Of a DNA stretch of 50,000 nt, positions 38,286 to 47,093 are shown in pieces. The position numbers and the translations under genes were made by a program. The notes beneath the pieces were generated by a model. That model was given only the letters and a program-made list of their open reading frames with translations, was not told the DNA's origin and made no database searches. The stretch's first letter is position 1. Each line of letters opens with the position of its first letter. The DNA lies in contig ONOL01000024.1 in the NCBI GenBank assembly GCA_900319465.1, positions 1 to 50,000 of the forward strand, given 5' to 3'. Source of the stretch: an uncultured Eubacteriales bacterium (GTDB lineage Bacteria > Bacillota > Clostridia > Oscillospirales > Oscillospiraceae).

Positions 38286-39920
38286 ATGCGCAAGAACTTC
38301 ATACGGACATTCGTCGCCCTGCTGCTGATCCTTTCGCTCACGGGCACGACGGCCTTTGCGGAGAGCGCTTCCGTCACCGGGAACGCGGTGAATCTCCGCT
38401 CCGGCCCCGGCACCGGCTACGGCGTGCTTGACACGCTCCCGGCCGGGACCGTCGTCGAGGTGACGGATCGCTCCAACAGCAACTGGTACGCGGTAACCTA
38501 CCGCGGCCAGAGCGGCTACATGGCTGCAGGCTACCTGCAGCTCGGCGGCTCCCAGCGGGCCACGGTGGTTTACAGCGAGCCGGCCGACGCCTCCTCGGGC
38601 GAAGGCTCGGCCGTCCTCATTCTGGACGGCGCCTCCCCCACGGCGCAGGCCTCCGCCTCCCCCGTCGTGACGGCGGCTCCCGAGAGCGCGGCCGCATCCC
38701 AGAACGCCGCGATCCAGAGCACGGCGACGCCGGGCGCGGCAAACCAGGGTTCCTCGGGCACCGCGACGGTCACGATCCCGGCTGCGGCTCCGTCCGCGCA
38801 GGGCTCCGCTGCCTCCGCCGCTACAGCTCCCGCGGCTGAGGAGGGTACCGCGGTCATCATCCTCGGCAACAACACCATCGTGCTTCCCGCCGTTTCCGTC
38901 TCCCCCGCCTCGTCCTCCGCGCCCGCAGCGGCTCCCGCCGCCTCCGCGGACACCAGCCGGGTCGGCAAATCCGGCTACATCAACGGGGACTTCGTCTGCT
39001 TCCGCTCCGCCGCCTCTTCGACTGCCAGCATCCTCAGCACCTACAACAAGGGCAAGGAGCTGGTGATCTCCGGCGCCGCCAGCGGGGACTGGACACCCTG
39101 CCGCATCGACGGCCTGAACGGCTATGTGAACACGCGATACATCACGCTCAGCGAGGAGTATCTGGCCGCCATGGCCGCGCCGAAGAGCACTGCCGCCGCC
39201 TCTTCTTCCGGAACGGGCAGCAGCGCCGCCGCCCGGACCGCCTCCGGATCTGCGGCCGGCAGCACGGCGGGCAGCGCCTCGAACAGCGGCAACGCCTACA
39301 TCACCGGCAACAACGTCCGCTTCCGTTCCGGCCCGTCCATGAGCTCGGCCATTCTCGGCGAGTTCTTCTACGGCAACAGCGTTACCGTCACCGGGACCTC
39401 CGGGGACTGGACGGCGGTCACCTGTAACGGCAAGTCCGGCTACGTGTACAGCACCTATGTCAAATCCGGCAGCTTCCAGGCGGGCTCCGGTACACAGACT
39501 GCCGCCGGAAGCCAGGCAGGCGCCGGCTCCGCCGCCGCCGTCAAGGGCAGCGCCACCGGCCAGCAGATCGTCGATTACGCGCTGCAGTTTGTGGGTTACC
39601 GCTACGTTTGGGGCGGCACCTCCCCCGAGACCGGCTTTGACTGCTCCGGCTTCGTGCAGTACGTCTACAAGCAGTTCGGCTACCAGCTCAACCGCGTCGC
39701 CTGCGACCAGGCGCTCAACGGCGTGCATGTGGACAGCAAGGACCTGCAGCCCGGCGACGTGCTCTGCTTCTACTCCAGCAACAATTATATCGGACACACC
39801 GCCATTTACATCGGCAACAACCGCTTTGTCCACGCCTCCACGTCCACCACGGGCGTCATTATCTCGGAGCTCAACGGCTACTACTGGACCCGCGGCTACG
39901 AAGCCCGCAGGATCGTGTGA
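38286..39920 (+). CDS. Secreted SH3-domain NlpC/P60 peptidoglycan hydrolase
   Basis: A 544-residue secreted protein. A signal peptide covers about residues 1-25 (FVALLLILSLTGTTAFA). Three bacterial SH3 domains lie at about 27-88, 225-288 and 335-393, separated by long Ala/Ser-rich linkers. The NlpC/P60 domain covers about 425-544, with Cys453 in GFDCSGF, His504 in IGHTAIYIG and a later polar residue in VHASTS as the catalytic set. It cleaves D-Glu to diamino-acid bonds in peptides of the wall; the SH3 domains bind wall. AGAAGGA precedes the ATG. It ends at a strong terminator. Confidence 0.92.
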   Translation: MRKNFIRTFVALLLILSLTGTTAFAESASVTGNAVNLRSGPGTGYGVLDTLPAGTVVEVTDRSNSNWYAVTYRGQSGYMAAGYLQLGGSQRATVVYSEPADASSGEGSAVLILDGASPTAQASASPVVTAAPESAAASQNAAIQSTATPGAANQGSSGTATVTIPAAAPSAQGSAASAATAPAAEEGTAVIILGNNTIVLPAVSVSPASSSAPAAAPAASADTSRVGKSGYINGDFVCFRSAASSTASILSTYNKGKELVISGAASGDWTPCRIDGLNGYVNTRYITLSEEYLAAMAAPKSTAAASSSGTGSSAAARTASGSAAGSTAGSASNSGNAYITGNNVRFRSGPSMSSAILGEFFYGNSVTVTGTSGDWTAVTCNGKSGYVYSTYVKSGSFQAGSGTQTAAGSQAGAGSAAAVKGSATGQQIVDYALQFVGYRYVWGGTSPETGFDCSGFVQYVYKQFGYQLNRVACDQALNGVHVDSKDLQPGDVLCFYSSNNYIGHTAIYIGNNRFVHASTSTTGVIISELNGYYWTRGYEARRIV

Positions 39921-39939
39921 GCCTCTCCCACAAACACAG

Positions 39940-39969
39940 CACCCCCGACGATCGTCGGGGGTGTTTTTT
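39940..39969 (+). terminator. Terminator of the NlpC/P60 gene
   Basis: CACCCCCGAC (39940-39949) pairs with GTCGGGGGTG (39954-39963) and is followed directly by TTTTTT. Confidence 0.85.
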
Positions 39970-39995
39970 GGTTTGGTATCGGACTGTTCTCAGGA

Positions 39996-40568
39996 TCAGG
40001 CCAGCCGCAGGGCGCTCAGGACGGCGTTGCGATAGGTGACGTCGCCGCCGCAGTTGTTCTCCACCGTCAGGATGGCCGCCGCGTTGAGATCCAGCACCGC
40101 TGCGAGCGCGATCCGCCGCCCCGCCGCGCCGGGCAGCAGGCTGGCGGTGAAGGGCAGCACCGCGGCGTTGAGCGCAAAAACCGCGCCCGCATCCCGCCCC
40201 TCCGCGTCCGCCGCAAAGGTGACGAAATAACGCCCGCGCACCAGCAGCAGGCCGCCGTCGCCGGAGGCTTCGGCGCCTTCCCCGCAGCTCTCGGCTACTT
40301 CCAGCGCGAGCGCGCCGCCGCTGGGGACCGTCTGCGCCCCCGCGCGGTACCGCATCGCGCTTGCGGAGAAGCGCTCATCGGGGCGGCCGGGGCGGCGGAG
40401 GCGGGGGCGGCGGCCAGCCGGGTCCGTCCCAGTCGGGGAAAAAGGGAGGGCGGCAATGTCCGTGCCCGCCGCAGGGGCGGGGCGGTCTGGGAGGTCGGGG
40501 TCTGTGTCTGCCCGGTCCGCGGGGCTCCCAGGGTCTCCCGGGCCGGTGTATGCGAAAAAATCGTCCAT
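39996..40568 (-). CDS. BclA/collagen-like protein C-terminal domain, Pro-rich N-terminus
   Basis: A 190-residue protein. Residues 1-70 are Pro/Asp/Gly/Arg-rich without regular GXY triplets. Residues ~78-190 (TVPSGGALALEVAES, GRYFVTFAADAEG, AVFALNAAVLPFTASLL, ILTVENNCGGDVTYRNAVLSALRLA) resemble the jelly-roll trimer domain that ends BclA-like exosporium and surface proteins. ATG 40568 has GGAGG 6 nt upstream. The N-terminus lies over an unusually C-rich run (about 40380-40440), where another minus frame is open and Pro-rich, so an old frameshift is possible. Likely role: spore or surface filament. Confidence 0.65.
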   Translation of the reverse strand: MDDFFAYTGPGDPGSPADRADTDPDLPDRPAPAAGTDIAALPFSPTGTDPAGRRPRLRRPGRPDERFSASAMRYRAGAQTVPSGGALALEVAESCGEGAEASGDGGLLLVRGRYFVTFAADAEGRDAGAVFALNAAVLPFTASLLPGAAGRRIALAAVLDLNAAAILTVENNCGGDVTYRNAVLSALRLA

Positions 40569-40696
40569 GGAACTCCTCCGTGAGGGAAAGCCCTCGCGCC
40601 ATGCTATGCGGGAAAGGAAAAAGCTGTGCCTCAGGGGCGCCCACGCAGCGAAGCGGCAGCCGCAAAGCCTGTCGTCTCCCTGTGTGAGCGCGCCTT

Positions 40697-41251
40697 TCAG
40701 CGCAGCTTTTCGTTCAGCTTCTTATAGATCCGCTCCACGAACCACGGCTCGGTGGAGGCCTTCAGCGCCTCGTCGAGCAAAAACCAGCGCACGCCGCTGT
40801 TTTCCGCTTCACAGACGCACAGCGCGTCGCGCTCGTCCGCCTCCAGCAGATAGGTCACGTTCAGGTGCAGGTGGCTCGGAACGTAGGCCCCGCGCTTCTC
40901 ATGGCCGTCCACGGTCAGGATCTCCAGCGAACAAATTTCCTCCGACGCCGGGACGACGTGCCGGACGCCCGTCTCCTCCCGTACCTCCCGCAGCGCGACG
41001 GCCAGCAGGTCCTCTTCCCCGTCGGCGTGCCCGCCGGTCCACGACCAGGAGTCATAGAGCCGGTGGTAGACCATCAGCACCTTCGTGCGCTCGCGGTTGA
41101 CCACCCAGGCGGAGGCCGTCATGTGGGCCAGCGGGTTTTCCCGCAGGAACGCGTCGCCGTTCTTCGCAAGGAAGTCCAGGATCACGGTCTTGTCCCGCGC
41201 CTCCTGTTCGTTGCAGGGGGCGTATGCCGCAATCTGTTCCCGGATGTTCAT
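40697..41251 (-). CDS. Nudix hydrolase
   Basis: A 184-residue cytoplasmic pyrophosphohydrolase acting on a nucleoside-diphosphate-linked compound. The Nudix box is complete: GGHADGEEDLLAVALREVREETG. Flanking segments WSWTGGH and HLHLNVTYLLEADE resemble clostridial Nudix proteins near 180 residues. The substrate is unknown. It is last gene of a three-gene operon; its ATG overlaps the stop of the amidase gene (ATGA), implying coupling. Confidence 0.9.
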   Translation of the reverse strand: MNIREQIAAYAPCNEQEARDKTVILDFLAKNGDAFLRENPLAHMTASAWVVNRERTKVLMVYHRLYDSWSWTGGHADGEEDLLAVALREVREETGVRHVVPASEEICSLEILTVDGHEKRGAYVPSHLHLNVTYLLEADERDALCVCEAENSGVRWFLLDEALKASTEPWFVERIYKKLNEKLR

Positions 41252-42069
41252 TTCGCCACCTCGTACAGCTCCTCCCGCAGGTGCAGGAAAGTCGGCAGCT
41301 GCCGCCGCACCTCGCCGATGCGGCCGAGATCCGCCTCGGCATAGAGGATCGTCTCCTCGTCTCCGCAGGAGGCGAGGACCCCGCCGAAGGGGTCGGCGAG
41401 CAGGGAATGCCCCCAGCTCTCGTAGGCGAAGCCCTCGTACCGCGCCGCCGAGGCGCCGACGACAAAGAACTCGTTGTCCACCGCCCGCGCCCGCAGGCTC
41501 AGCTCCCAGTGGGCGGGGCCGGTCGTCCGGTTGAACTGCGCGGGCAGGAAAACGATCTGCGCGCCGCGCTTCGCCATGGCGCGGAACAGCTCCGGGAAGC
41601 GCAGGTCGAAGCAGATCGCGGCGCCCATCGTGCCCCAGCGGGTCTCAAAGGTCGTGATCTCACGGCCGGGCGCGAAGGTGTCCGATTCGCAAAAGCGCAT
41701 GCCGGGCAGATCCACGTCGAACAGGTGGACCTTGCGGTGGCGGGCGATCTGACGGCCCGTCTCGTCAAAGATGAAGCAGGTGTTGTAGAGCCTGCCGTCC
41801 GCCAGCTCCGGCACCGAGCCGCCGACGAGCAGCACGCCGCTCTCCTTCGCCCAGCCGGACATCTCCTCCAGCGCCGCCTCATGCCCCAGCGGGCCGAAGC
41901 GGAGGAAATATTCCCGCGAATAGGGGCAGTTGAACATCTCCGGCAGCACGACGGCCTGCGCGCCGTTTGCGGCCGCCTCGCGCACCATGCGCGCGGCCTT
42001 GTCCATGGTCTGCCGCGGCTCCAGCTCCGTGCGGAGCTGGCAGACGGCGAGCTTCAGCTTCCTGTCCAT
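41248..42069 (-). CDS. Nitrilase-superfamily amidase (omega-amidase/Nit-like)
   Basis: A 273-residue C-N hydrolase with the Glu-Lys-Cys triad: VVLPEMFNCPYS (Glu), HRKVHLFDVDLPG (Lys) and GAAICFDLRFPELFR (Cys). The HLFDVDLPG and FCESDTF segments match the Nit1/Nit2 branch, whose members hydrolyse alpha-ketoglutaramate or deaminated glutathione, a metabolite-repair role. The start could also be GTG 42075, which overlaps the stop of the upstream gene; GGAGG is 4 nt before GTG and 10 nt before the chosen ATG. Confidence 0.88.
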   Translation of the reverse strand: MDRKLKLAVCQLRTELEPRQTMDKAARMVREAAANGAQAVVLPEMFNCPYSREYFLRFGPLGHEAALEEMSGWAKESGVLLVGGSVPELADGRLYNTCFIFDETGRQIARHRKVHLFDVDLPGMRFCESDTFAPGREITTFETRWGTMGAAICFDLRFPELFRAMAKRGAQIVFLPAQFNRTTGPAHWELSLRARAVDNEFFVVGASAARYEGFAYESWGHSLLADPFGGVLASCGDEETILYAEADLGRIGEVRRQLPTFLHLREELYEVAK

Positions 42070-42071
42070 GT

Positions 42072-42692
42072 TCACAGCGCCTCCAGATACGCCTCAACGT
42101 CAAAAGCACAGGTCTTTTCGTCCTTGCGCAGATACAGCGGATGGTGCGGGTGCCCCTTCGCCGAGCGTTTGCCCGCGCACAGCCAACGGCCGCCGTACGC
42201 CTGGCCGATGCGCGCCATCTCCCGCACGCAGCCGGGGAGATAGTCCCGCTTTTCGATGATCGTGCCCCAGGCCGCCCAGAGCGCCGGGGATACGCCGTTT
42301 GCCGCGATGCCGGAGAGGATGTGGGCAAAGGCCTTCATGTTCTCGCGGTGCAGCGCCTCGTTGCAGACCCGGTCCATGTCGTCCGGCCGGGTGGCGCGCT
42401 GGGCGTAAACGTTGAACATGATCCAGCTGTCATAGCCGTTTCCCTCCGCGATGCGGGCAACGGACTTGAGCGTGTTGTCCAGATCGTCCGGCGCGGCGGT
42501 GGAGGGGTTGATGCCGATGCAGATGAGGGGATCGCGGCCCTTCGTCCCCAGGATGTAACGGTATTCGGTGTAAAAATCCGGGACGTAAAGCCACGTTTCG
42601 GGGTCGTAGCCGCCGCTTTTGCCGGAGAGCGCGAGCGCGTCCTCAAAGCGCAGCAGCTCCACCGTTTGACTTGCGCCGGCAGGGATGTGCAT
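42072..42692 (-). CDS. DUF1643 family protein
   Basis: A 206-residue soluble protein of a family without known function. The core YILGTKGRDPLICIGINPSTA and LDNTLKSVARIAEGNGYDSWIMFNVYAQRAT are the DUF1643 pattern. It is first gene of the operon with the Nit-like amidase and the Nudix hydrolase; the amidase start overlaps or nearly touches its stop. Such company suggests a metabolite-repair or nucleotide role, which is inference. Confidence 0.85.
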   Translation of the reverse strand: MHIPAGASQTVELLRFEDALALSGKSGGYDPETWLYVPDFYTEYRYILGTKGRDPLICIGINPSTAAPDDLDNTLKSVARIAEGNGYDSWIMFNVYAQRATRPDDMDRVCNEALHRENMKAFAHILSGIAANGVSPALWAAWGTIIEKRDYLPGCVREMARIGQAYGGRWLCAGKRSAKGHPHHPLYLRKDEKTCAFDVEAYLEAL

Positions 42693-42708
42693 GCAATCAC
42701 CTATCCTT

Positions 42709-42797
42709 ACAGGTTCCCCTGCCAGGGGGAGCCTTTCGATGCGCGGGAAGCGTGCGACGTTCCCGGCTCTGCTGTCCGCGAAGCGGACCGAGGGGTC
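42709..42797. repeat. TCCCC...GGGGA intergenic repeat, copy 2
   Basis: GGTTCCCC/GGGGGAGCC (42713-42734) forms a hairpin. A second imperfect one, GGGAA...TTCCC, follows, and a third, GTCCGC/GCGGAC (42773-42787), leads into CGAGGGGTCTG. The order is like the copy at 33056-33108. It fills the gap between the AEC stop codon and the DUF1643 operon and may also stop transcription. Confidence 0.5.
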
Positions 42798-42804
42798 TGT
42801 TCGT

Positions 42805-43731
42805 TCATGATCCCAGCAGCCACACCAGCAGCGGGATGGTCACGAGCGAGAGCGCGGTATTCTGCAGCGTGCCCTCGGCGGAAAAGACCGCGTCGCGCCC
42901 ATACTGGACGCTGAGCACCGTGACGAGCACGGCGCTGGGGCAGGCCGCCACGATGACCATGGTCATCAGAAGCTCGGGGTCGCTCACAAACAGCCGCAGC
43001 AGCGCCCAGGTCACCAGCGGGATCAGCAGCAGCCGCACGGCGGAGGCCAGGTACAGCCGCCCGTTTTTGAAGGCGTCGAGCAGGCTCACCGAGCCGAGCG
43101 AGGCGCCGATGACCAGCATGCTCAAGGGCATCGTCGCGCCGGCCATGGCGGAGATGAGCGATCTCACCGCGCCGGGCACGGGGATGTGCAGCAGCAGGAT
43201 CAGAAGCGAGAGGATCGTCGCGCAAAGCGGCGTCGAGAGCATATCCTTCACGCGCAGTCCGCCCCCGCCGTGTCCGCTCTTGAGGCGGTAGACCCCGTAG
43301 GTATAGAGCAGGACGTTGAAGGGCAGGCAGCTGAGCGCCACATAGAAGGAGGCCGTCGCCCCGTAGAGGGTCTGCACGATGGGCAGGGCGACGAACATGG
43401 AGTTGCCCATGCTCATCAGAAGCTCAAAGACCGGGGCGCGCTCCCTCTCCCCGGGCGTGACGCGCACGACGGCGGCCGCCACTACATAGCCGGTCAGCTG
43501 CATGGCGCAGACCGCCAGCATCAGCTTTCCGAGCTCGGCGAGGCTCAGGCTCCTGTCCATGCCAAGGCCGGAGCCGATGATCGTGGCGCACATGAAGACG
43601 TTGATCGTCAGCGAGCTGATGGCGCGGGTGCTGTTTTTATCGAGCATGCCCTTTTTCGCGAGGGCGTAGCCGATGACCATCAGCACCAGAAAGATCAGCA
43701 TTTTTTCAAGCAAAACGGACATTTCTACCAT
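42805..43731 (-). CDS. AEC family transporter (auxin efflux carrier type)
   Basis: Ten-helix membrane carrier of 308 residues. Typical: an N-terminal LMVIGYALAKKGMLD, MGNSMFVALPIVQTLYG in the first half and LVIGASLG in the second, the unwound-helix regions of the family. Members export or import organic acids such as malate or malonate. It begins 13 nt after mgtE on the same strand and so is probably cotranscribed. AGGAG precedes the ATG by 8 nt; an internal ATG three codons later is possible. Confidence 0.87.
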   Translation of the reverse strand: MVEMSVLLEKMLIFLVLMVIGYALAKKGMLDKNSTRAISSLTINVFMCATIIGSGLGMDRSLSLAELGKLMLAVCAMQLTGYVVAAAVVRVTPGERERAPVFELLMSMGNSMFVALPIVQTLYGATASFYVALSCLPFNVLLYTYGVYRLKSGHGGGGLRVKDMLSTPLCATILSLLILLLHIPVPGAVRSLISAMAGATMPLSMLVIGASLGSVSLLDAFKNGRLYLASAVRLLLIPLVTWALLRLFVSDPELLMTMVIVAACPSAVLVTVLSVQYGRDAVFSAEGTLQNTALSLVTIPLLVWLLGS

Positions 43732-43744
43732 AAGAACGCTCCTG

Positions 43745-45160
43745 TTAAATATGAAGGATCAGTTTGGCGATATAAATATAGATCAGCAGGCTCACCGCGT
43801 CGGTCAGCGTGGAGATCAGGGGGTTGGCCATGACGGCGGGATCGACGCCGATCTTCTCGGCGAGGATCGGCAGCATACTGCCCACCACCTTGGCAAACAT
43901 CACGATAAACAGGATCGAGAGGCTGACCGTGGCCGCCACGGCGATGGTGACGCCGTCGTTGCCGAGGATCAGGCCGTCGAGCAGCAGCATCTTCACAAAG
44001 TTGACCAGGCAGAGCGTGAGGCCGCAAATGAAGGCCACGCGCAGCTCCTTCCAGACGACGACCAGCGCGTCACGCGGCTCGGTATCGCCCAGGGAGAGGG
44101 AACGGATGACGGCGGTGGAGGCCTGCGCGCCGGAGTTGCCGCCGGTGCCCATCAGCATGGGGATGAAGGCCACGAGCGCCGCCTGCACGGCGAGCATGTC
44201 CTCAAAATGGGTCAGGATCACGCTCGTGAAGGTGGCGGAGATCATCAAAAACAGCAGCCACGGCACGCGGTTTTTCCAGATCTCGAGGATGCCGGTGCGG
44301 GAATAGGGCTTGTCGGAGGGCGTCATACCGGCCATCTTTTCGATGTCCTCGGTCGTCTCCTGCTCCATGACGTCGATGATGTCGTCGACGGTGACGATGC
44401 CCACGAGGCGGCCTTCCTTGTCCACCACGGGCAGGGCCAGCAGGTCGTAGTCGGAGAACTTCTCCGAGACGCTCTCCTGGTCCTCGGTCGTGGAGGCGAA
44501 GACCACGTTGCGGTCCATCAGCTCCCCGACCTCGGTGTCCGGATCGGCCAGGAGCAGATCCTTCACCGTCACGACGCCCTCCAGCTTGCGCGCCGCGTCG
44601 GTCACGAAACAGACGTAAATGGTCTCCTTGTCCTCGCCGATGCGGCGGATGCGGGCAAAGGATTCCTTCACGCTCATGTATTTTTTCAGGTCCACAAACT
44701 CCGAGGTCATGATGCTGCCGGCGGAGTTGTCGGGATAGTGCAGGTACTGGTTGATGAGGGCGCGGGTCTGGGGCGTGGCGGTGCGCATGACGCGCTTGAC
44801 CACGTTCGCCGGCAGCTCCTCCATCATGTCCACCGCGTCGTCAACGTACATCCCCTCGACGATCCCGGCCAGCTCCGAGTCGGTGATGGAGTTGATGATG
44901 CGCTCCTGCTCGGGCGGCTCGAGATTGGAAAAGACCTCCGCCGCCTTCTCCTTGGACAGGAGGCGGAAGACCATGGGCATCCGCTTGTCGCCGAGCTCCG
45001 TGAGGAATTCCGCGACGTCGAATTCGTTGCGCTCCTCCAGCCGGAGCTGGAGCTTTTTCATCTCGTGGCTCTCCAGCAGCTCGCTCAGCTCCTGATCGCG
45101 CTGCTCCTGCAGAGTCTCGTAATCAAATTCCTGCTGCTCCGTTTCCTGTCTTTCGTCCAT
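43745..45160 (-). CDS. mgtE: Magnesium transporter MgtE
   Basis: A 471-residue Mg2+ channel. The cytoplasmic N-domain (about 30-140, superhelical, with VYVDDAVDMMEELP) is followed by two CBS domains (about 148-270: SIMTSEFVDLKKYMSV, LPVVDKEGRLVGIVTVDDII), which sense Mg2+, and five membrane helices. The pore signature is FIPMLMGTGGNSGAQAST and the acidic mouth residues follow. The leader is about 33 nt, too short for an Mg2+ riboswitch, so control is probably by the protein itself. Confidence 0.95.
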   Translation of the reverse strand: MDERQETEQQEFDYETLQEQRDQELSELLESHEMKKLQLRLEERNEFDVAEFLTELGDKRMPMVFRLLSKEKAAEVFSNLEPPEQERIINSITDSELAGIVEGMYVDDAVDMMEELPANVVKRVMRTATPQTRALINQYLHYPDNSAGSIMTSEFVDLKKYMSVKESFARIRRIGEDKETIYVCFVTDAARKLEGVVTVKDLLLADPDTEVGELMDRNVVFASTTEDQESVSEKFSDYDLLALPVVDKEGRLVGIVTVDDIIDVMEQETTEDIEKMAGMTPSDKPYSRTGILEIWKNRVPWLLFLMISATFTSVILTHFEDMLAVQAALVAFIPMLMGTGGNSGAQASTAVIRSLSLGDTEPRDALVVVWKELRVAFICGLTLCLVNFVKMLLLDGLILGNDGVTIAVAATVSLSILFIVMFAKVVGSMLPILAEKIGVDPAVMANPLISTLTDAVSLLIYIYIAKLILHI

Positions 45161-45200
45161 CCCGGAGCCTCCCTTCCCTGTCGCGTTCCTTAACCCTTGT

Positions 45201-45229
45201 ATTGTACCATGCCGAAAAAGCGATTACAA
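45201..45229 (-). promoter_or_regulatory. Promoter of mgtE
   Basis: Minus strand TTGTAA (45224-45229), 17-bp spacer, TACAAT (45201-45206), 40 bp before the ATG. Confidence 0.7.
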
Positions 45230-45287
45230 GACTCCCCGCGGCTCTCTTGTCTCTCCCTTTTTCCCGTTTTCTTTCCAAGCGTGCGGA

Positions 45288-45318
45288 AAGGGGCGGCGCA
45301 CGCTGTGCGCCGCCCCTT
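45288..45318 (-). terminator. Hairpin after the acyl ligase gene
   Basis: 45288-45301 pairs perfectly with 45305-45318 (14 bp, loop GCT), 28 nt past the ligase stop codon on the minus strand. There is no clear U-run. Confidence 0.6.
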
Positions 45319-45345
45319 CACAACCGGCTTTTTTCACATTTTGCT

Positions 45346-47079
45346 TTATTGCTGCTCTGCCGCCTTCCTCTTCGCCAGCTCCTCTTCCTCGAGCACGCGG
45401 TAGGCCACCTTGCCCACCAGCGTCTTGGGCATGTCGTCCTTGAACTCGATGTCGTAGGGCATGGCGTATTTCGCGATATGCTTGCGGCAGTAGTCCATGA
45501 GCTCCGCCTTGGTCGCATCGTTCGCGGGAACATCGGCCGCCAGCTTCACGAAGGCCTTGACCTTCTGCATCCGGTAGGGATCGGGCACGCCGATGACGCA
45601 GCTCATCTGCACCTTGTCGTTGGCGTCGAGGATATTCTCGATCTGGCCGGGATAGATGTTGTAGCCGGAGGAGATGATCATGCGTTTGGCGCGGCCGCGG
45701 AAATAGATGAAGCCCTGCTCGTCCATGACGCCGAGGTCGCCGGTGTAGACCCAGGTGAGGCCGTCGTCGTGGCGGCGCAGGGTCTGCGCGGTCTCCTCGG
45801 GGTGCTTCATGTACTCCTTCATCACCGTGGGGCCGGCGAGCAGGATCTCGCCCTCCTCGCCGTAGGGCAGCTCCCGATCCGTGCCCGGCTCCACGATCTT
45901 GATGTAGGTGTCCGGGAAGGGCAGGCCGATCGAGCCTTCCTTGGCCATGTGCGGCGGGGTGAGGCAGCAGGCGGTGACGGTCTCGGTCGTGCCGTAGCCC
46001 TCGCGCACCTGGATCTTCGCCTTGTGCTCGGCGAGGAACTTGTCAAACTTTTTCTTCAGCTCGATGCTCAGGCTGTCCCCGCCGGAGAACACGCCCTTGA
46101 GGCAGCTCAGATCCGCGCCGTTCATGCTGTCGAGCCGCAGCAGCGCCTCGTAGAGCGTGGGCACGCCCGCGATGAAGTTGCAGCGGTATTTGACGATGTC
46201 CTTGGCGTAGCTCTTGGCGGTAAAGCGCGGGATCAGGATGCATCTGCCGCCCTGCGAGAGCATCGTGTGGATGCACACGCCGAGGCCGAAGCCGTGGAAG
46301 AGCGGCATCGCGGCCAGCATCTTGTCCCCGATCCCGAACATCGGGTTCGCGGCGAGCACCTGCTGGCCCAGGGCGTTGAAGTTTTTGTTGGTCAGCACGA
46401 TGCCCTTCGTCGTGCCGGTCGTGCCGCCGGAGTAGAGGATGACGGCGGCATCGTCGCCGGCGCGCCGCACCTTGTACTTGTAAAAGCAGTGCTCGGAGAG
46501 CTTCATGAACTCCTTCCAGCGGATGACCGGCGCGTCCTTGGGGATGGGCTTGATCTTCCTCCCCTCGGTGAGCATATACCCCGCGCGCACGGGCTTGGAG
46601 AGCGCGTCCTTGACGGAGGCGATGATGATGTTCACGACCTTCGTATTCTCGCGGATGCTCTCGAACTTGTGGTAGAACTGGTCGAGCGTGATGGCCGTGA
46701 CGGATTCGGACTCGTTTAGGTAGAACTCGATCTCCTTCTCGGCGGAGAGGGGGTGGATCATGTTCGCGATGGCGCCGATGAGGTTCACGGCGTAGAACAT
46801 ATAGATGGCCTGCGGGCAGTTCGGCATCGCGATCGTGACCTTGTCGTTCTCGCGCACGCCGATGGTCTTGAGCGCCTTCGCACAGCGCTCGATCTCACGC
46901 ACCATCTCGCGGTAGGTCGTGGACTTTCCCATAAAGTCAAAGGCGACGTTGTTCGGGTACTGTTCGGCGATCCCGGCGACCTTGTCGAACATGGAGCCCT
47001 CGAAATACTCCAGATACAGCGGCAGCTCGCCCACGTAGGGCGCCCAAGGCATTTTGGCGGTGATTTCAGACATTTCCAT
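45346..47079 (-). CDS. AMP-forming acyl-CoA synthetase / acid ligase
   Basis: ANL-family enzyme of 577 residues. Motifs: VILYSGGTTGTTKGI (phosphate loop), REGYGTTETV, WVYTGDLGVMDEQGFIYFRGRAKRMI (hinge), and the C-terminal GKVAYRVLEEEE with the catalytic Lys. It activates a carboxylic acid as acyl-AMP, then transfers it, usually to CoA. Length and the N-terminal region fit medium or long-chain acyl-CoA ligases; the substrate is not determined. It follows an E2-like acyltransferase gene by 14 nt, so the two likely act in sequence. Confidence 0.9.
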   Translation of the reverse strand: MEMSEITAKMPWAPYVGELPLYLEYFEGSMFDKVAGIAEQYPNNVAFDFMGKSTTYREMVREIERCAKALKTIGVRENDKVTIAMPNCPQAIYMFYAVNLIGAIANMIHPLSAEKEIEFYLNESESVTAITLDQFYHKFESIRENTKVVNIIIASVKDALSKPVRAGYMLTEGRKIKPIPKDAPVIRWKEFMKLSEHCFYKYKVRRAGDDAAVILYSGGTTGTTKGIVLTNKNFNALGQQVLAANPMFGIGDKMLAAMPLFHGFGLGVCIHTMLSQGGRCILIPRFTAKSYAKDIVKYRCNFIAGVPTLYEALLRLDSMNGADLSCLKGVFSGGDSLSIELKKKFDKFLAEHKAKIQVREGYGTTETVTACCLTPPHMAKEGSIGLPFPDTYIKIVEPGTDRELPYGEEGEILLAGPTVMKEYMKHPEETAQTLRRHDDGLTWVYTGDLGVMDEQGFIYFRGRAKRMIISSGYNIYPGQIENILDANDKVQMSCVIGVPDPYRMQKVKAFVKLAADVPANDATKAELMDYCRKHIAKYAMPYDIEFKDDMPKTLVGKVAYRVLEEEELAKRKAAEQQ

Positions 47080-47093
47080 ATTCCTTTTACTTT

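Noticed and set aside
45161-45200. Mg2+ riboswitch before mgtE
   Set aside because: The distance from the promoter to the start codon is only about 33 nt, too short for an M-box or ykoK leader.
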